From: an uncultured Sulfurovum sp.
Lineage (GTDB): Bacteria > Campylobacterota > Campylobacteria > Campylobacterales > Sulfurovaceae
DNA length: 54,888 bases
NCBI GenBank assembly: GCA_902727935.1
Contig: CACVAX010000005.1
Coordinates: forward strand, 1-54,888
Direction of reading: 5' to 3'
Each line of letters begins with the position of its first letter. Positions within the stretch are counted from its first letter, which is position 1. Positions 51,714 through 54,888 of the stretch are shown here, in pieces. The notes under the pieces are model-generated. The model saw only the letters and a list, made by a program, of their open reading frames with translations. It had not been told where the DNA came from and made no database searches. The translations under genes were made by a program, and so were the position numbers.

Positions 51714-54281
51714 CTACAAGTTTTCTTTGAGATAAGTCAAAGCTTTCTCTTTAGCTTCACCAATTTTAGAAGCATCTTTACCACCAGCTTGGGCAAAGTC
51801 TGGACGACCTCCCCCTCCACCACCAAGAATTGGGGCTATTGCTTTAATCCAATTACCAGCTTTGATGGAAGGCTGTGTTGAACCACAAGCTATCATTACC
51901 TTGTCACCTTTTTTTTGAAAGAGCATAATGGCAAGATTAGGATATTTGTTTTTCGCTTCATCAATAAATTCCTTAATATCCCCACTTTCAATTTCGTCAA
52001 CAATCACAGCTGTTTCATTAAGTTCTGAAGCTATTAACTCTTTTTTTGTTGAGCTAAGTGCCGTTTTTAATTCTGCCTTGAGGGCTTTAATGTCTTCTTT
52101 GAGTTTGTTAATTCCTGCGAGTGGATTTTGATTTTTAAGCTCTGCTTTGACTTCGCTTAACGTTTCTCTTAGTGTAAGTACTTCAGCGATGGCTGCTTTA
52201 CTACATACAGCTTCGATTCTACGTACACCTGCTGAAACCCCAGACTCTTTAGTAATCATAAAAAGACCAATTTCAGAAGTCGAGTTAACATGTGTTCCTC
52301 CACAAAGTTCTATGGAAGCTTCTCCAAAGTTTACAACACGTACTTCATTCCCGTATTTTTCACCAAAGAGAGCCATAGCTCCAGCTTCTTTTGCATCATC
52401 TACTGACATGATTCTGGTTACACCAGCAGAGTTCTGAGCAATTTTGTCATTTACCCATGCTTCGACTTGTGCTAACTCTTCAGCTGTCATTGCTTGTGGG
52501 TGTGAGAAGTCAAAACGTAAACGTTTGTCATCATTCAGTGAACCTGCTTGAGCAATGTGTTCACCTAAAATATCTCTAAGTCCTGCATGAAGTAGGTGCG
52601 TTGCTGAGTGGTGTCGTTCTATTTCTACTCTTGTGTTGTGAACTAGAGCTTCAACTTCATCACCTACAGTAATGTCTCCTTCAACTTCTGAAAGGTTCAT
52701 CTCCATAAACTTTTTAGTGTCTAGTACTTTTACCGTTGGTTTTGTTCCATTAAAGTCTAAGATACCTGTGTCACCTGTCTGTCCACCTGATTCAGCATAG
52801 AAAGGAGTTTCTGCTAGGTAAACCCAACCTTTTCCATTTAACGCTTCTACTTGTTTAAAGTTCTCATCAAGTAGGGCGAGTACTTTTGTGTTATTTGAAG
52901 TCTCTGTATAACCAGTAAATTCATTCACACCAAATTCTTCTTTTAAGGCTTTGAAGTCACCAGTAGCTGCTGCTTCACCAGTACCTTTCCAACCAGCTTT
53001 TGACTGTGCTTTTTGAGCATCAAGTTTAGCATTAAAAGCATCAATGTCTAGTTTAATGTTTTTTTCTCTTAACATGTCTTCTGTAAGGTCAAGAGGGAAT
53101 CCGTAAGTGTCGTTTAGTTTAAAGGCTACTTCACCGTTGAACATGTCAGTGGTGTTTTCAAGTTCGGTATTAAAAAGTTTAATTCCATCTTCAATGGTCT
53201 TAAAAAAACGTTCTTCTTCAAGTTTCATAGAAGCTTTAATACTCTCTGCTCTTTCACCTAAGTAAGTGTATTGATCTCCCATAACTTTTACAAGTGTGTC
53301 GACCATTTTGTACATGAATGGTTCACGTAAACCAAGTAGGTAACCGTGACGAATGGCACGACGCATGATTCTTCTTAGAACGTATCCACGTCCTTCTTTG
53401 TCAAAGTTTACACCTTGTGAGAGTAGGAATGAACATGAACGTAAGTGGTCAGCGATAACTCTATATGAAGCTGAATTATCTGCATCGTAGTCATACTTTG
53501 TCCCAACAAGTTCTGAAATCTGGTCAATAAATGGCATGAAAAGAGTAGAGTGGTAGTTGTTTAATACACCTTCTTTAATAGCAGCAACTCTTTCAAAGCC
53601 CATACCTGTGTCGATACTTGGTTTAGGTAATGGTGTTAACGTTCCATCTTCACTTCTATCATATTGCATGAATACTAAGTTCCAGATTTCTAAGAAACGG
53701 TCACCTTCTCCACCCATGTGGTCTTCTGGACCGTTGAAGTGTTCTTTACCTTGGTCATAAAAAATCTCAGAACAAGGTCCACAAGCACCCGTGTCACCCA
53801 TTGCCCAGAAGTTTTCTTTGTCATCAAACTTCATGATACGGTCTTTAGAGATGTGTTTTTGCCATAATTCATACGCTTCATCATCATCTTCATGAACGGT
53901 GACCCAAAGTTTTTCTGTTGGTAAGTTTAGGTATTTTTCTGAAGTAATGAACTCCCAAGCATATGCCATTACCTCTTCTTTAAAGTAGTCACCAAAAGAG
54001 AAGTTTCCTAACATTTCGAACAGGGTATGGTGCCTTGCTGTGTAACCTACGTTGTCAAGGTCATTGTGTTTACCACCAGCTCTAATACAGGTTTGAGAAG
54101 AAGTTGCTCTTGGAGGATTAGGAATAGGAGCATCACCCGTAAAAATACTTTTAAAAGGAACCATACCAGCATTAACAAACATTAGCGTACCATCATCATC
54201 GATTGGTACTAATGGACTACTCGCATTTAAAGTATGCCCTTTGCTTTGAAAAAAGTTTAAAAATTCTTGTCTAATATCCAT
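51714..54281 (-). CDS. alaS: Alanyl-tRNA synthetase
   Basis: An 855-residue class II synthetase: catalytic core from the start ([14 protein letters not shown], then [27 protein letters not shown]), editing domain with [10 protein letters not shown] near 555 and CGGTH near 660, and C-terminal [14 protein letters not shown] near 825. It charges tRNA-Ala and hydrolyses mischarged Ser or Gly. Length is normal. It heads the minus-strand operon; TAGAAT on the minus strand 30 bases before the ATG is a plausible -10 box. Confidence 0.98.
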   Translation of the reverse strand: MDIRQEFLNFFQSKGHTLNASSPLVPIDDDGTLMFVNAGMVPFKSIFTGDAPIPNPPRATSSQTCIRAGGKHNDLDNVGYTARHHTLFEMLGNFSFGDYFKEEVMAYAWEFITSEKYLNLPTEKLWVTVHEDDDEAYELWQKHISKDRIMKFDDKENFWAMGDTGACGPCSEIFYDQGKEHFNGPEDHMGGEGDRFLEIWNLVFMQYDRSEDGTLTPLPKPSIDTGMGFERVAAIKEGVLNNYHSTLFMPFIDQISELVGTKYDYDADNSASYRVIADHLRSCSFLLSQGVNFDKEGRGYVLRRIMRRAIRHGYLLGLREPFMYKMVDTLVKVMGDQYTYLGERAESIKASMKLEEERFFKTIEDGIKLFNTELENTTDMFNGEVAFKLNDTYGFPLDLTEDMLREKNIKLDIDAFNAKLDAQKAQSKAGWKGTGEAAATGDFKALKEEFGVNEFTGYTETSNNTKVLALLDENFKQVEALNGKGWVYLAETPFYAESGGQTGDTGILDFNGTKPTVKVLDTKKFMEMNLSEVEGDITVGDEVEALVHNTRVEIERHHSATHLLHAGLRDILGEHIAQAGSLNDDKRLRFDFSHPQAMTAEELAQVEAWVNDKIAQNSAGVTRIMSVDDAKEAGAMALFGEKYGNEVRVVNFGEASIELCGGTHVNSTSEIGLFMITKESGVSAGVRRIEAVCSKAAIAEVLTLRETLSEVKAELKNQNPLAGINKLKEDIKALKAELKTALSSTKKELIASELNETAVIVDEIESGDIKEFIDEAKNKYPNLAIMLFQKKGDKVMIACGSTQPSIKAGNWIKAIAPILGGGGGGRPDFAQAGGKDASKIGEAKEKALTYLKENL

Positions 54282-54524
54282 TGTAAAACCCTACGTTGTA
54301 AATTGTGGATATTCTACCTAAAATGTGGTTAAATTGGGTAGTGGGTAAATCCATTCCCTAAAAGTTAAAAACTGTTAAAAATTACATTAAAAAAGCAAAA
54401 TAAATATTAAAGCTAGTGCAAAGTTAGTGTAAAAATAATTGAATTCATTACTTTTAATAAGAGAAGGATTATAGATGAATATAATAAAATAATATTAATT
54501 ATATTTCTAAAAGGGGAATGGATA

Positions 54525-54888
54525 ATGAAAAAGACAGTTATGGTGCTAATGACCGTATTGTTATTGGCATCGTGTGGAAGTAGCAGTGAAAAAGCGAAGG
54601 AGATATTAACCCATCTCTTAAAACTGATAGGGATACCTCAAAGTGTTGTGGTGAACATTTGTCAAGATGATAATGGGAATGGTCGTTGTGATGTGGGAGA
54701 GTTACACGCCAAAGTAGGAATGGAAAAAGGTGATAGTGTCCAAACAATGTGGAACAAAGTGGTCTTTGATGAAGAAGGGCAATATCTTTTAACTAACTAT
54801 GACCCTACTAAAAATATTATTATGGAACTCCGAGATGGAGAGAACTTCAGATATGATAATGGGGATTTAGCCTTAAAATATAAACCGA
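54525..54888 (+). CDS. Lipoprotein with EF-hand-like loop, 3' end cut by the window
   Basis: The frame from ATG 54525 stays open to the window end (121 codons) and begins MKKTVMVLMTVLLLASC, a signal with lipobox LASC (Cys17). AGGGGAATGGATA is the ribosome region. Residues 49-60 (DDNGNGRCDVGE) fit a calcium-binding EF-hand or dockerin-type loop with Asp, Asn, Asn, Asp and Glu at 1, 3, 5, 9 and 12. The rest (VVFDEEGQYLLTNYDPTK) is beta-like. I do not recognise the family. It is divergent from alaS across a 243-base AT-rich spacer in which I see no gene. Confidence 0.75.
   Translation, partial: MKKTVMVLMTVLLLASCGSSSEKAKEILTHLLKLIGIPQSVVVNICQDDNGNGRCDVGELHAKVGMEKGDSVQTMWNKVVFDEEGQYLLTNYDPTKNIIMELRDGENFRYDNGDLALKYKP

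Overview
The window is AT-rich, densely packed chromosomal DNA of a Campylobacterota (epsilonproteobacterial) bacterium, probably a Sulfurimonas/Sulfurovum/Arcobacter-grade organism; the species cannot be fixed from the sequence alone. The evidence is the cbpA-hspR-htrA cluster, an orphan HsrA/HP1043-type response regulator, kinases with the MIAHQWRQPL H-box typical of this phylum, a CMP-Kdo/LpxK lipid A background, and promoters with strong TATAAT boxes but often no clear -35.

Layout. 1-394: a possible IS200/IS605-type right end abutting the 3' half of plsC, which looks interrupted. 448-3202: envelope genes (L,D-transpeptidase lipoprotein, DUF945 protein, a secreted protein and an unlisted 49-residue lipoprotein on the minus strand). 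3350-9754: an orphan 7TM sensor kinase, MTA/SAH nucleosidase, a TtcA-like enzyme lacking one cluster cysteine, an AtpZ-like pair and a hybrid kinase. 9757-12511: heat-shock module cbpA-hspR with a HAIR-like operator over a consensus promoter, converging on htrA/degP. 12740-20979: kdsB, a FadL-family porin and a three-layer envelope set (RND/MMPL pump, DUF1302 outer-membrane protein, LolA-like carrier). 21259-26873: a TauE/SafE permease, uvrA, a small lipoprotein and amtB-glnK. 27116-34220: a KCG-repeat peptide, a haem-binding protein, ftsY, a TlpA-like lipoprotein, then fthC-type ligase, rny, a cyclophilin lipoprotein and cmoB. 34373-39536: hsrA, an MBL hydrolase, a DUF455 protein, a Lys-less DegT-family protein overlapping lpxK, and argB. 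39657-42877: DUF1538 membrane protein, PII-like protein, CBS protein and radical SAM enzyme. 42971-43144: two identical tRNA-Asn genes. 43332-46485: AsmA-like protein, cytochrome c, DUF523, a small protein and bcp. 46491-54281 (minus): the tight operon alaS-CopD-like-maf-DNA methyltransferase-bioF-pbp1A. 54525-end: an unfinished lipoprotein gene.

Themes. Much of the window serves the envelope: Kdo activation, lipid A kinase, peptidoglycan enzymes, outer-membrane proteins, SRP receptor, HtrA and a complete inner membrane-periplasm-outer membrane route for an apolar cargo. Nitrogen sensing appears twice, as the classical amtB-glnK pair and as the unexplained DUF1538-PII-like-CBS set. The strongest candidates for undescribed biology are that DUF1538 module, the RND/LolA-like/DUF1302 set, the DegT-family protein without its Schiff-base lysine, the KCG-repeat peptide, and a hairpin between kdsB and degP whose loop carries a perfect Shine-Dalgarno sequence (anti-Shine-Dalgarno on the other strand). 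All functional calls come from reading protein motifs by eye; no database search was possible.
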